A DNA stretch of 64,000 bases. Origin: Acanthopleura granulata (taxonomy: Eukaryota > Mollusca > Polyplacophora > Chitonida > Chitonidae). Location: contig JABBOT010000009.1 of NCBI GenBank assembly GCA_016165875.1, positions 9,340,017-9,404,016 on the forward strand, in the 5' to 3' direction. The position numbers and the translations under genes are program-made. Every line of letters starts with the position of its first letter. Position 1 is the first letter of the stretch. This document shows, in pieces, positions 33,545-46,900 of this stretch. The notes beneath the pieces were generated by a model, which ran no database searches, had not been told where the DNA came from, and worked only from the letters and a program-made list of their open reading frames with translations.

Positions 33545-36500
33545 CAACACTTTATCTGACAAAGCCAGTATTAAGTAGTCCCGCATATTTAATAATGGTG
33601 GCCATGGTGACTTGGTTTCCAATTGGAATCCCCATTGTTTACTAGTGATACCCGATTACTGTGACCTTTTTCTGCACTACTTTTCCTTTATAAGGTGGCA
33701 GTCATTGTCATGGGAGGTGGAAATCACTGACCCTTGGCAAGTTAAAGATGAACTTTCCCACAGATATGCACACCATATCTAACGAGCATTAGACTGAGGG
33801 CCAGTCGCATAAGCACTGTCAATCACTTCATGTCACCAAGGCCCAAGGCTTCAAGAATGTACAAATTCAAGTCCAGAATGGAACCCTGTCATATGTAGGA
33901 AGTATATGAGAAACTCCGGATGGACTACGCTCAAGTTTGATTGAGGTTAAATCCATGACTGAAGGGCAGATACACTTACAGGTAGCAACTTGGACGTCAC
34001 AGCAAGTGACGTAAACACAAAACACATATGACAAGAATTTAAAGAAATTGAGGACTTCATAACGAAGCTGTACAATAATACATGTAGCTTAACAAAAGCT
34101 TAGCAGGACAAGAAATTTTGTCTAAATAAAATTTTATTCTGAGTTAATAGTATTAAACCAAATACACGCACATGTACATGTATAAACAATTAAGTAGTCT
34201 AAACAAAACAAGAGCTTGAAAAAAAACCCAGTGCTTCAGTTTAAACTGAAGTTGACTGGACAGCTGATCTTCCCAAAAAACCTGACCTGGACACCGATGC
34301 CATTCTGAACAGACAATCCCCCCCCCCTCTGTTCACATCACCTCACCTTTCTCTTTACATTGTAAGGGTAAGCTGAAGACAGGAATGGCCAGGTCCACAG
34401 GTGTACATGTGTACAATGAAAACAACACATCACGGCCAACAAAATGTGATGAGGCCATGACCTCGATGGGGAACCATTTGGTTTGGTTTCAATTTAAACA
34501 ATGCCATGAATGCTTTCCCAAGACAATGTGACACATCTGTACCAATAAGTCAGTATATAACAAACAATATATCAACATATAACAAACAATTTACATTCCC
34601 AAAACAATATCACATATTTTTAACAATGACTTAGTATGTAACAAACAAATTGATATGGTATCAATTAACAGAACCAATAGAACTGTTAGTAGTAATAATT
34701 CTGCTGTGCATTGTAGTCAAAGGAAACATATACCGCATTTCAAGCAGAACTTTTTTTTAAGAAAACTTTGGCAGTATGCTCAATTAACAACTTGTTTTCA
34801 TTTGTGTTTTACCGGATTCTGCTTAAAAGAGGCTATGCATTCACTGTGGAGTTCTTTGGAAAATACATTATGTATGTGGACAGGGCGTTTTCAGCCCTTG
34901 GACAACTGCAGTAAAACTTAAACACGATTTAATTAAACCAGACCTATCACAGACCTCTTGAGAAAAACCCAATAAAAAACAATTGCCCAAACTAAATTTT
35001 GTCACACAGCATGAGCCCAACGCCTTGAGTGCTTGCATTTCAGACAAACAGTCAACAAATCATATTCTCTCTTCACATTACGAAAGAATCAGTACAACAA
35101 TATATTCCTAAAAACTTTGTTTCATTTCAGTCAAATTTACAATTTCATATCTTTTCTCAGAAGTTCCACCGTTTTATGTGTAAAGTGTTAATTGAGCCAC
35201 ACACACATGCAGCATACGCATCTGTCAATAAGGTGAATTGTGAGACAAAACTGGTTTAATGGATACTTACAACCTCTTGGCACTAATATAGTGAACACCG
35301 CACATGTCCAAAATCTTGATACATGTATGATATGTAGTGGTAGAGATGAAAATTAAGAGACATAAGATATGTGTGTTGATATCATAGGAGATAAAGGAAA
35401 GAAAAACTAGAAGTTCCAGTGAGTGTTTATAAAACTCCTGTGTGTACATCCTGTGTCAAATAGTTTTTGACACATTCTTCTCAACACGTAGTAAATACAC
35501 ATAAACATGGACACCTGGATGGACACCCTGATGGATACCTGAGATACAAGATTTCACCTCAATTTTTGCCTGTAAAAATGACCATTCAGAAGCACATAAA
35601 GGCTTTAAAAATGAAACTTTTGATGCAAACCATGCAGTTTTTTTCTGAAAAGAAATAAATCAAACTTGGATTGATGAATCAATCAGAATCAAGAAAAAGC
35701 TGAAACTTTAGGTGAAGCACAGTGAATGCAATTTTATACTGAATTCTTAAGGGAGGTGAGGCGGTAAGGAAGGGTTTTAGCCCACAGCTGGAACAGAGAG
35801 AATGCGACAGACTGTAAAATGAAAACTTGGTCACAAGGGAAGTGGATGATTTTTATGTAAACACCGTACCCCTTGTGATTTTGTTTACATGTTTGCAATC
35901 AATATATAAAATTATACTATCTGATTTGATTTAAATTAATGATTTGTTTTTAAAAAAAGCATGGAGGTTAACTACCCAGGTTCAAACCCACGACCTCTCG
36001 GTGCAAATAATAGATTAACCTGCACAGACTCACTGACCTCTACACTACAGTCGCAAGATCTGCAAATTGAGCAATTTTTCCTTCAAAATCAATGTGTCAC
36101 AACATGCTAGTAAAACAAAAGGCAAAGTTGTTGTTTTAACCAAGAAGGAAGTCTTGCATTGGGGCACTTTTGACACTATAATAAACACATATACACTTAT
36201 ATATTATATGTTTTGAAAATTGTAAGAATTAAACAGAAAAATATTAATTTTGGACTGATTAAGGGCATCATTCCAAATCCCCACCTTAGCGCCTCACTTC
36301 TTTCAACCATTTGAATTTTTTGTTTTATTTTTCTATCACACCTCTAAAGATCAGATGTCAGAAATATGTATTTACAAAGCCATCAATAGTTAAAAACTTC
36401 CTGAAGCTAAACTTCCTATTAACCCTAAACTAAGGCTTTAAGATCTCTGGGCCAGTTGGAAATGTAGATCCCCCAGGCTTATTCACACGTTTGCATGAGC

Positions 36501-37420
36501 TGAAATATCACTATAGTTTATAAAACACCAATCAAATAAATAAATAAGAAAATAAACTGAAGTTTATATCTGAAGCCACATTCACTTAAAATTTTAATAG
36601 ATTTGTTTTTCAATGAATAATAAAAAAAAAAGGGTTGCGATGACCTTGACCCCTGACAAATTGATAAGCATTAGACTAGTTTCACCAATAAAGTCCATTT
36701 TTAGAGACATATAAATATCATAAAATATTATCCCTTATGCTGAAAATTACATGTTTAAAGTACAACATTATCTTGCCTTCTTAAGAGACCTTCAAAATCA
36801 TGATGATCACCAGCACTCACAAAATCAGGCAAAAATCTGCAACTTTGCTATCGAAAAAATCTTAAGATTGGTGAAAAAATATCCAAAGAAAATAAGTATG
36901 TAAAGGTAGTACTCCACTGTTTTTTACTTCAAATTAGTTTCATGTAGGCTATTTACATGTAGTAGTACAATATTAAGTCATAGATTAAGTACACCGCGAC
37001 ACCAGATCAAAAAATATAGTACACAACTGTAAAATCATCATACATCTTTGGGAATGGGGGAATTGGTCTGAATAGGTCAAATAATACACTTCTTCAATAA
37101 TGACAACTAATATACTCCACTAATAACGCAATAAATCATATCACTACAGGTTCAGCTGTCAAAGTGCAAAGTAGATGCTCTTTCAATACATTTGAAATAC
37201 CATGCAAGAAACATTCCATAATTCTACAAAACAAGCAATGCCTAGTTACTTGCAGTTCAAAACACAGTGTGATACAAGAAGGAATTTTCCCTACCACACA
37301 TTGTCATACCTCCCACCTTCAGGCCATTCCTTCCTGTTAATGCTAAAAAAAATTATTAAACAAAGATGATACAACCTACATGTACATTTGCGTCTGTCCT
37401 CACTCAGTTACGTCTACATG
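33545..37420. other. Intergenic sequence between convergent genes
   Basis: No coding gene seen. A weak tRNA-like stretch on the - strand at about 35960-36055 (see rejected list) and a SINE tail at about 36515-36550. Confidence 0.5.
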
Positions 37421-37424
37421 TGCT

Positions 37425-37585
37425 TTAATTTATTGATATTTTATGCTGTACTCAAAAATATTTCACATTGGCCACCAGCATTATTGTGGGAGGAAACCAG
37501 GTACAACCTGAGAGGGGGGGGGGGGGGCCACAACCACCCACAGGTTGAGAGAGGACCTTCCCATGCTCAGCATACTCAGAATCCC
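37425..37585 (-). mobile_element. SINE, 3' half, with G-run insertion
   Basis: Reads on the - strand: (tttattgat) tail, 'gtactcaaaaatatttcaca', 'aggaaaccaggtacaacctg', broken by a 15-base G run at about 37514-37528. Confidence 0.65.
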
Positions 37586-37719
37586 AATGTTGCTCTGTCT
37601 GAGGGTGAGGCTAAAGTCACCCTATCAAGGTGATGCCTATGATGGACAGCAGTGTGCCAAAAACTCGGGTCAAGTTAGGCTGAAGTTATCTTCTGTCTAC
37701 CTACTAGAAGTATGTCACA

Positions 37720-38020
37720 ATACACTACAAAGTCATGGTAAAATCTTCCACACTACACAATGATGGTAAAATACCACACTACACAGTGACAGTAAAATCT
37801 TCCACACTACACAGTGATGGTAAAATCTTCCACACCAGCAAAATCATGGTAACTCTGCCATACTACATAGACATGGTAAAATCTTTGACATTGCACAGTC
37901 ATGGTAAAATCTTCCACACTACAATGTCATGGTAAAATCTTGCACACTATGAAGTCATGTTAAACCTTCCGCACTTACAAAGTTGTGGTAAAACCTTCTA
38001 CACTACGAAGTCATGGAAAA
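37720..38020. repeat. About 30-bp tandem repeat, 10 units
   Basis: Unit 'tggtaaaatcttccacacta' plus 'cacagtca'. Diverged units; noncoding. Confidence 0.8.
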
Positions 38021-38109
38021 ATCAACTACGAAGTAAAGGAATTGCTAGGAATCATTATAGTCACCAAATTTTCCTGGGTATCCCATATAAATCACCTATG
38101 TAGCAAAAT

Positions 38110-38435
38110 ATCTAGAAATATCCACACAAAATATTGTGTTGAAAAAATTCAACACAGACTCTTAACAAAACAATTCTCTTTGTTCACTACTGTTCCATGA
38201 TATTTCCATATTTACCATAACATGCAGGGCAAACTATTTAGAAATATCACATTTCTCCAATACTTTAACACAGTCTTAACAAAACAATTCTTCTTTGTCT
38301 CTACTATTCTTTGATGTTTCCATATTTATCATACATGCAGACTAAAATATCTAGAAATATGTGCATTAAACACAGTCTTAACAAAACAATTCTCTTGTTC
38401 TTTACTATTCTTTGATGTTTCCATAAATAATGGTG
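38110..38435. repeat. Three-copy tandem repeat, about 110-130 bp
   Basis: Each copy has 'agtcttaacaaaacaattct', 'tactattctttgatgtttcc' and 'tatctagaaatat'. Confidence 0.7.
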
Positions 38436-38546
38436 CAAAAGATTCTTGTCACAACAGTTAATATTCCACCTATAACAGACAATAGCGGCTACTTACTCTT
38501 CCATATACAGAGAAAATAGGAAAACACCTATTTAAAAATCTTAAAT

Positions 38547-38764
38547 ACTGTAAATGACCTAAAATTTTGCTCCAAAAATTGCTTTTTTAGAGTCAAATAA
38601 ATACCATAAAATATTAGTTTTGGTGCTGAAACTGACATTTTTCCAGCAGGATATCATCCTCCCTTCCAAACAAACCTAAATCCACCTTTCTGCAATCAAC
38701 AGAACTCTAAGAATGAGGGAAAATAAAAACTTTGTCATGGACGAAATTTTAAGTAATTTACGGT
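38547..38764. mobile_element. MITE-like family B, complete copy
   Basis: Ends 'ctgtaaatgacctaaaattt' and 'cgaaattttaagtaattta' are inverted copies. Interior 'cataaaatattagttttggt' and 'gaactctaagaatgagg'. Confidence 0.7.
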
Positions 38765-40372
38765 ACTATCCACTTAAATTCCGCTTTTATTCCCTATGCT
38801 TATGAACTCTTTCACCCCCTCCAGGCCAACTCCTTGTCACGTATAGGTAACATGAGCGATCTGATTTTCCTAACTATTTATGTCATAAATTTGTCAACTT
38901 CAACCGGAAAAATATATATCCCTAAACATTCACGGGGTCGCATGCCATACCACCACACACAGCTTGGACTTATCATATCACTGTATCACATGAAAAAATC
39001 AACCTAGAATGACCACCATTTCTTGGGGCTTTGGCTCCCTGAAGTAGCATTAGCATTTCGCCACCTTGGTAACCTTAACAGGGAATGGGCAGTAACCCTG
39101 GCAAAAAGTTTTCAGTTGTATCCAAAGCAGACAAAATTCTGATATATTTCAACTAGGTGTAAAATGACGGTACAGAAATTTATAGTGTATTAACAACCTA
39201 GACCGTCTGTGTGGCAGAATTATCCTATCAGTGCTCCAGAACGCTTCAATTTGGAGCCAAATCTTGGAACCAATTGGTCGAATTATGCATGTGTAACCTT
39301 TAGAAACATCTACACACATGGCCAACTGATGCACATAACTACACTGTGAGCAACAACAACAACTCCAAATTACAATCTTCACAAACTCATTTTTCACCCT
39401 ACCTACATCACCACCTGACACATCAAAAATAAAGGGTCATTGGGAGTGGAACAAATTCTTCGTGCATCTCGAGTCAATAATACACTGGAACATGTTATCA
39501 CTCACTCGATAACGATGTTAGTATCTACATCGAAACGTCGTGATAATAAACGACGTGATAATAAACCAAGAAGTTGTATATCCATAAGAAAGACATGTTC
39601 CAGTGTACTTCCATCCCAACTTCTAAATGCCACTTAAACAAGTCAAGTCAATAAATTCTACATCCTTGTTTAAATCTAGGCTGATACACTACCATCTCAT
39701 ATCACTCGTCAACTATGTGCAGCCGTTTGATGGCTGCATTACACAAGGCTGCATGTTATACATCTTCATCTTATACATTTGCATGTACATGTACCTCTGT
39801 GATGGTTATTCCTACAAATATCTTAGAACAGCACAAGTTCTTTGCGACTTTACCTCCATTAAACAAAAAAAAAACCATTTATTTGTCTTCAAAAGTCAAC
39901 TCTGCATGTGGGAAAAATGAAATAAAATGAAACAAATAAAGTCTAACAGAAGTCGACTAAAATTTATACTTAAATATATCATTTAGGCACTGTAAAATAA
40001 TACACCTGTGCAACATAAATAGGGGCTTGAGACTGACTACTTACTACATGTAAATGTCATTGGGCCAAGAGACTTTTCCAACCTGTCAATCAAGGAAACC
40101 CATTTAACCAATCGTAATCAATGATCCTGCAAGTAGGTCAACCAGATGTCCCAAAAATTGGTTGCAAATATTCAATCTTTCTGTGACGTCATGATGTCAC
40201 CACTGCTTTCACCGGGAATGGAATGAACACTGATGTTGTCACGAGAAGGGTGGTGGGACATTGGATGTGGTAAAAGTATCCACAGGTCCAGTGTCCAATA
40301 TCTTCCAGTCCTCCCTGATATTCGCAGGTCCCTCCAGTAAATACAGGAAAACAAGGTTAAACATGCCTACAT

Positions 40373-40378
40373 TTTATT
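40373..40378 (-). terminator. Candidate poly(A) signal AATAAA for the transporter
   Basis: First AATAAA on the - strand after the stop, about 380 nt downstream. A short 3' UTR would end near 40350. Later AATAAA copies exist, so the true end is uncertain. Confidence 0.4.
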
Positions 40379-40755
40379 TTTGTGATCTAAATATACAGCA
40401 TCTAGGAAAAGCTGTATTATTACACCATTCTTGATACAGCAGTCACAGGTAAACTGTATAAAACTAGAATTCTATCAGCCTCAGGCCAGCAGATCAGTAT
40501 TAATCTGAAGCCCTGGTACAAGAAAATTCTCCCAAAACAGAAACCATGGGAAATGAGACAAAAGTTGGCACCAAAAAAACACGTATACACGTACAAACAA
40601 ATGCCTACAGATTTGACAGCAATCAGGCCTAACAGATTAATGTGACATCAATCAACTGTCATCATATACACATGAACATACCCATGTATTTACAGCAAAT
40701 GAAAATTACTGACACAAATACAAACTAGATTCATCAATCCAACAACAATACTTCG

Positions 40756-40936
40756 TTACTTTTTGGATTGTCTGTTAAGATATTCTGGTGTAAAAATGCT
40801 GTAGATTGTAGAGAGCCAAAAGACGACACTGAAGAGCAGAAAGCTGAGATTGACGTCCAAGGGAGCTCCAATGTGGAAGGTTCCGTAGCTGATTGACCAG
40901 GCAAACACACTTCCTCCTACAGTAGGGGCTAGTGTC
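40756..40936 (-). CDS. Transporter exon 12 (helices 11-12, stop)
   Basis: Acceptor gatgttttag, stop TAA at 40758-40756. Encodes TLAPTVGGSVFAWSIS, then FLLFSVVFWLSTIYSIF and a short basic tail ending RQSKK. Confidence 0.95.
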
Positions 40937-43900
40937 CTAAAACATCAGCCAGAATCAAATGAATAAATCACTGAATGAATGATTATGTCTTAACGTCACA
41001 TCAGCAATATCTCAGCCATATCATGGTGAGAACATGTTTAAACCAGGGGTCTGTGACTGGTTCTCAATGTGACAAACACTCAAAACCAAACAAAACATAC
41101 AAATATTTAAAAAAAAAAAAATAACCGTCCATTAAAAGTTGAAAAAAACCCAACTGTTTTTATATATATGATCTGAGATAATGTAAATACATGTTTCAGG
41201 GTATAGGCCACAGGCATTAAGAAAACAAAAAACAGCATCGCCAGTGACGCTGTTGGGCAACTCAAATAAAGAGTCGACTACGTAGAATCTTTCCTGAATA
41301 AGAGCAAAGTCGACACATTCAACCAGGATGTGTTTGATTCCGTATTCAAAACACTCGAGAGCACCATTTCCACCCAAAACAGTGAACATCGAAGCCAATG
41401 ACGAAAGGTTTACGGATGGCGAGTATGGCAGACGGACCATTAGACAGGTAACACAGTACCATGATATGACCTGTCATAGCTGATAAGAGAATAATAAGTT
41501 TAACTGGCAAATATGAAATGGAACCAAATGAAATTTCACTTCAGGCACTCAATTTGGATTGGTTTGCAGAGCACATCCATTTCTCCTCCACTCATAAAAT
41601 TGTAGAGTTTTTCCCTTTAAAAACACAGCTGGTGACAATGTCACTGGAACTGATATCAAGTTAAAATCACACTGCAATATGTGTATATTTGACTAATAAG
41701 ATTCAGAAAGTAATTTCCAAATCAGCTTGTCCTCTATGGGCCTACTTAGGTTGTATGTACCTGTATGAATGGATGTACGAATGAACAAGCAAACAGTATA
41801 CATGTATATGCACTGACGGACAGACAGATGACTTATGGATGGACGTCCGTCGCTCTGCCAAGGCAAAATTTCTTTGAAAGCAACAAATTTTTTCATCAAT
41901 TCCCCACTCACCTGGCGATAGCTGTTGCAGTCATGGCTATACCATTCAAAGAGCCCACTGTTTCTGGGGCCACAGAGTTGTTGATGAAGAGAGATGTGGC
42001 CGCAAAACAACAGTTGACAGCCATTTTCATAGGCATCTGCGTGAGTAGAAGTCCTGTCCATAACCAAGCTGGCCTGAGAAGGTAGAAACAAGGAAACCAG
42101 GAAATGTTTAGCACACTCAACTTGACACTGTACATAAACAAGGTGGCTTGAGAGGGAAAGACAAGGAAACCAGGGAATGTTTAGAATACTCAGACTGAAA
42201 CTATCCATGACCAAACTGGCCTGAGAGACAAGGAAACCAACAAATGTTTAGTATATTTATCCTGAAACTATCCATGACCAAACTGGCCTGAGAGGGAAAG
42301 ACAAGAAAAACAGGAAATAACTAGTGTACTCAGGCTGAAACTGTCCATGACCAAGCTAGTCTGAGAGGGGAAAACAAGGAAACTAGGAACTGTTTAGTAC
42401 ACTGAGCATGAAACTGTTCATAAAAAAGCTGGCCTGAGAAGGGGCACACAAGGAAACTAGGAAAAGTTTAGTATACTCAGAAAATTTGCAGGACTCAATG
42501 TTTCATGATTGTTCTGGGTGCCAACTGGCAAGAAGCATTCACTGATGCTCTCAGCTATGATCTCTGCATAAACTTTGCTGGGCAGGACTTCCAACCAACA
42601 CATGCCAAGTCTGCCAGTAACTTGCCACAGTTTAGTGGTTTATTCTGGTGGTTTCCATACACCCAACTACTGTCATATAAAAGGAATATTTTAAGCTGTT
42701 TCAACTAAACACATACATGCATACATGTGTATTACATGTTCACATGGAGCTCTTACACAGCACAACAAAGTCGCTTCAAGAAACAAAAAACCATGGTATG
42801 TTGCTTCCACATTTCTGTTCACTGAATCATCTTCTTGTTCACTTTAAAGATACTTCAGCAAATGCCGTTGTCATATCGGATTGCCTCTTCATTACTAGTT
42901 CAGTAAACGAAAATATATTAGAAACATGCAGTGTTGTCATTTCTAGGAGTTGTGACTTTGCTGTGATGAGGGAATCATGATGTTGCAGTCTGGTATAAGA
43001 GTGCTAGTGGTGAGCTAGTAGTGTGTTAGTGGTGAGCTAGTAGTGTGTTAGTGGTGAGCTAGTAGTGTGCTAATGGTGAGTAGTAGTGTGTTAGTTATGA
43101 GCTAGTAGTTAGTCAGTGGTGAGCTAGTAGTGAGCTAAAAGTGTGTTAGTCGTGAGCTAGTAGTGTGCTAGTGAGTAAATGGTGAACTCATAGTATGCCA
43201 CTGAATATATTTAACCATTTACTTACTGGTCGTAGAGGAGATGTAACATGGGTGTGGCTAGCACTAAGGTCATGGCCACAGACCCGCAAACCCAGAAAGA
43301 CTGTGAACAGAAAACGAGACACAGAAGTGAGGCGCAAAATTACATCTGGCAATGATATAAATCCAAAACCTTGCGTCAACTTTGATTAGGTGACCTAAAA
43401 ATGAAAGATACAACATAATCAAGGGTTTCAGAACCTGAAGATATGCCTGTAAAAGCAGGAGTGAAAGTCTGCAGATGGGAGAGAGACCCATGAATGGATA
43501 ATCAATGTCACATCAGCAAAACAGGTTTATAATATACACCCCTGCTTTGACGATAAAGTTCTTAGGAAGATCTGCCACCAACTTGCGAAAGGCTGGGGGC
43601 TTTCCTCTAACCATAATGTTGACTGTCGTCATATACTGAAGTGAAATATTCTTGAGCACGGTGTAAAACACGAATTATATAAATAAATAAATTGGATGAC
43701 AAAAATCCTTAAATTGTATACAATTTTCTGTAAAACACCACAGACTTTAAAACTCCAGCATGCTGTCAATAAAACCTTCTGCTGATGATTGCCTGCCCTT
43801 GTGACTGATGTCACAAAAGAACACTGTTTCACTCCCATTGTTTGTACATTTCACTAATAACATTTATATTCCTCTGTCTCCTTTTGAGAAACAAACTTTA

Positions 43901-46900
43901 CTGACGATAGAGGCACACGTCACAGAAAAAATAGTACATTTTGTCTTTGAATTGAATTATAAGTACTGACTGGGGAACTTTTGAAAGAAATGTGTCACAG
44001 TCTGATACAGTTTGCACACCAGCAGTTTTGTTCATATCCCAATTAAACCTACACAATATTACAGTCAGTCTTTATACATATATACATTTTGAACCAACAG
44101 AGGCTGCAGACAGAGTCTCTTCATGCATGGCATAGCGACTTTTCTTATGACTCTGTTGTTCCTCAGACCGTTCTACAAAGCATTCATAACTTTTTGTCAC
44201 ACACAACTCTCACAGCATCTTATCACTTCAGCATGTGCTACCATGGTAAGAACGGTTGTGCAGAGTAGCAATCCCTATGCAGAGCGGGCCCCTAATCTTT
44301 CAACTGTTAATTGCCTGTCTCTTACTTTGATCAATCCAATACGCCTTGACAGGAAGGGAAAGAAGAAGATCTGGAGACAGAGTAAGGGTATAGACACCGT
44401 GCCAATAGCTGTCCCTATCTCATCCGTGGTGAAGCCAAGGCCGTCTGAAAAACAAGGAAAAGAGGCTGTAAACCGTACAGAGGAAACATGATATGAACCA
44501 TACAGGGAAAATATGCTGTAAACCATGCAGGAGAAAATTTTATTTATTTATTTGATTGGTGTTTCACCAATATTAGGATATGCCTCAGGAATATTTCACT
44601 TATACGATGGCGGCCAGCATTATGGTGGGAGGAAACCGAGAAAAGATTGGGGGAAACCAACGACCATTCACAGGTTGCTGGCAGATCTGTCAGCCATACA
44701 GGTGAAAACAGGATCTATACTACATAAGGGAAAACAGGCTGTAATCAATATAGTGGAAAACAGCCTGTATACCATATACATGTAAAGGAAAACAGACTGT
44801 AAACCTTACATGTATAGGGAAAAATACGCTGTAAACCATACAGCGCAAAACAGGCCGTAAACCTTACATGAATGGGGCAAAACAAGCCATAAACCACACA
44901 GGGGAAAACAGGCTGTAAACCTTACATGGATGGGGGAAAACAGGCTGTAAACCATACAGGGGGAAAAACATGCTTTAAACCATATATGGCAAAACAGGCT
45001 GTAAAAACAAGCGACAAACAATCCAAATGAAAGACACATTTCCAGGGGGCGTTAATTATGTCATTAACAAAAGGTCATTGTTCTACATTATGTAGTCTAG
45101 AAGATATGACCAGAAATCTCCGAATATAGAATGGCCAGAAATTTTAAGGTTGGAACAACTTACCAAAAATAGGTTCAGTAGAGGCCCATATTGTGAAGAC
45201 GTCTTCATAGCCAATGACAGCGAACGAGAAGAATGTATACAGAAACACGGCATGGCGGACATCTCTTTCCCTTTGAGATGAAAACAAGAAATAGTACATT
45301 ACATGTCTATATATTAACAGTGTTGATTTTAACATCGAGTTTTTTAGATGGGAAAATGTATTTATGAAGAACCTATATTCTATTTATTTATCCATGTCGT
45401 AAGTGCTTACTGTCCTACTGCATAATTTTTCACTTCAACCGCTGTGCTCATACTAGGAGATTAGAGAGTTCAGAAATCAGAGTCTCTGATGTGACAGTAG
45501 CTACTGGATGGGACAAAATTATCATGGAGTCGATAAGAAAATTGTATAATGGAGAGTGGACGATCAAAATTAGAATCAGTTCTTCTCGTCTCTGACAGAC
45601 AAATACAGAGGAAGAAGCAAAAGATCGACTGTCTGCATTACAAATCAACAGATAAGCTGATTAGAGCAGGGAAATGGCCCACACTCACCACTGTATATTA
45701 ACAGCGCATAAAGACATGTATTAAATAAATTACTCACTCGAGGCGGCTTGACACATTAGATGGTTATTATTTTACTTTATTTCACTTACACAGAACATGT
45801 AATTGGTAGTTAAAGCCTAGTTATACCCAACATTTCATAAGCAGGGATGTGTTTAGACGCTTTCAGGGTATTGAGTTTGTGGCATATTCTGAAATTTAAT
45901 GAAAATAAATTTCTGGCTATTTGGTCGTATCAAGCGCTGTGGCGTGTGTGGAAAATTGAGTTGTTTTTTTTTATTATCTAACTTGAAATGACCTTTGGAA
46001 AGCCCTTGGCAGTGGTTTCCAATGTCTTGAAGTGCATCATTAAAGTTAAGTCGGTAGCAGTTATGTGTTCATGTTATACATGGTCCAGTACCTGCCCACA
46101 CGTTACCTACATACCTTTCTTGGGCTCTAACAATAAACCGAATCATTGTGGAGCAAACACTGATGGTGTGTAGGCCTCCATTATTCCCCTTGATGGTATA
46201 CAGTGCTTGACTTATTCAGTTAAAAACAAAACAGAGGTTCAGTTGAAGTTAATCAGTATTAAAATTGCACCCTAGATGGCGCTACTTGTAGATGTAGGTT
46301 CTGCGTGATAGGACTGATCTTTATCACTTGTAATATTGTGAATGCTGCAATTTGAAATCAGCAGGATTATAAGAAATTTCATTCAGGACAGAGTTTATTT
46401 GGCAGGGGACAAAGCAGTTACTGGTAATGCAAGAAATCTGTTGAAGTAATTAATCTTTTAATTAAAAAATTCTAATATACAGCATTTTTGACAAGCAAAT
46501 CCACTTGGCACATATAGGCGTACTGGTAGCCCATAAATATTGCGGTAAATTTATTATATTTATATATTAGTATATTAATAATATAACTGTGAAGGCTAAA
46601 CTAGAATTTCAGATGCAAACTAGAGTAGAATAATAAAACTTAAAGGAAACCTACGATTACAGAAAAGTATTTTAAGATAATGAAAACCTGTCATATGAAA
46701 GTATACTGTAGGCCTAAGTCATTATTTAGAAAACTTAAAATCTTTCCTTTCATTCTGGCCATGGAAAACTTCGGAATTTTATTCACCTTTCTCTGTACGA
46801 ACCCCGTTAAAATTTCTAGGAAATGGTTTCAGCAAACTAGGCTGATTGCTAAGGCCTAAATTTCAGGCTATCGGTACAGGGACTCATGGACGGAGGGTTA

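Noticed and set aside
35955..36060. tRNA gene on the - strand
   Set aside because: Has A-box and B-box-like text (tgtagtgtagagg, gggtttgaacc) but I could not form a full cloverleaf; more likely a tRNA-derived SINE head or pseudogene.
37388..37935. Gene-like overlapping ORFs
   Set aside because: Cover a SINE fragment, a G run and the 30-bp repeat; no conserved content.
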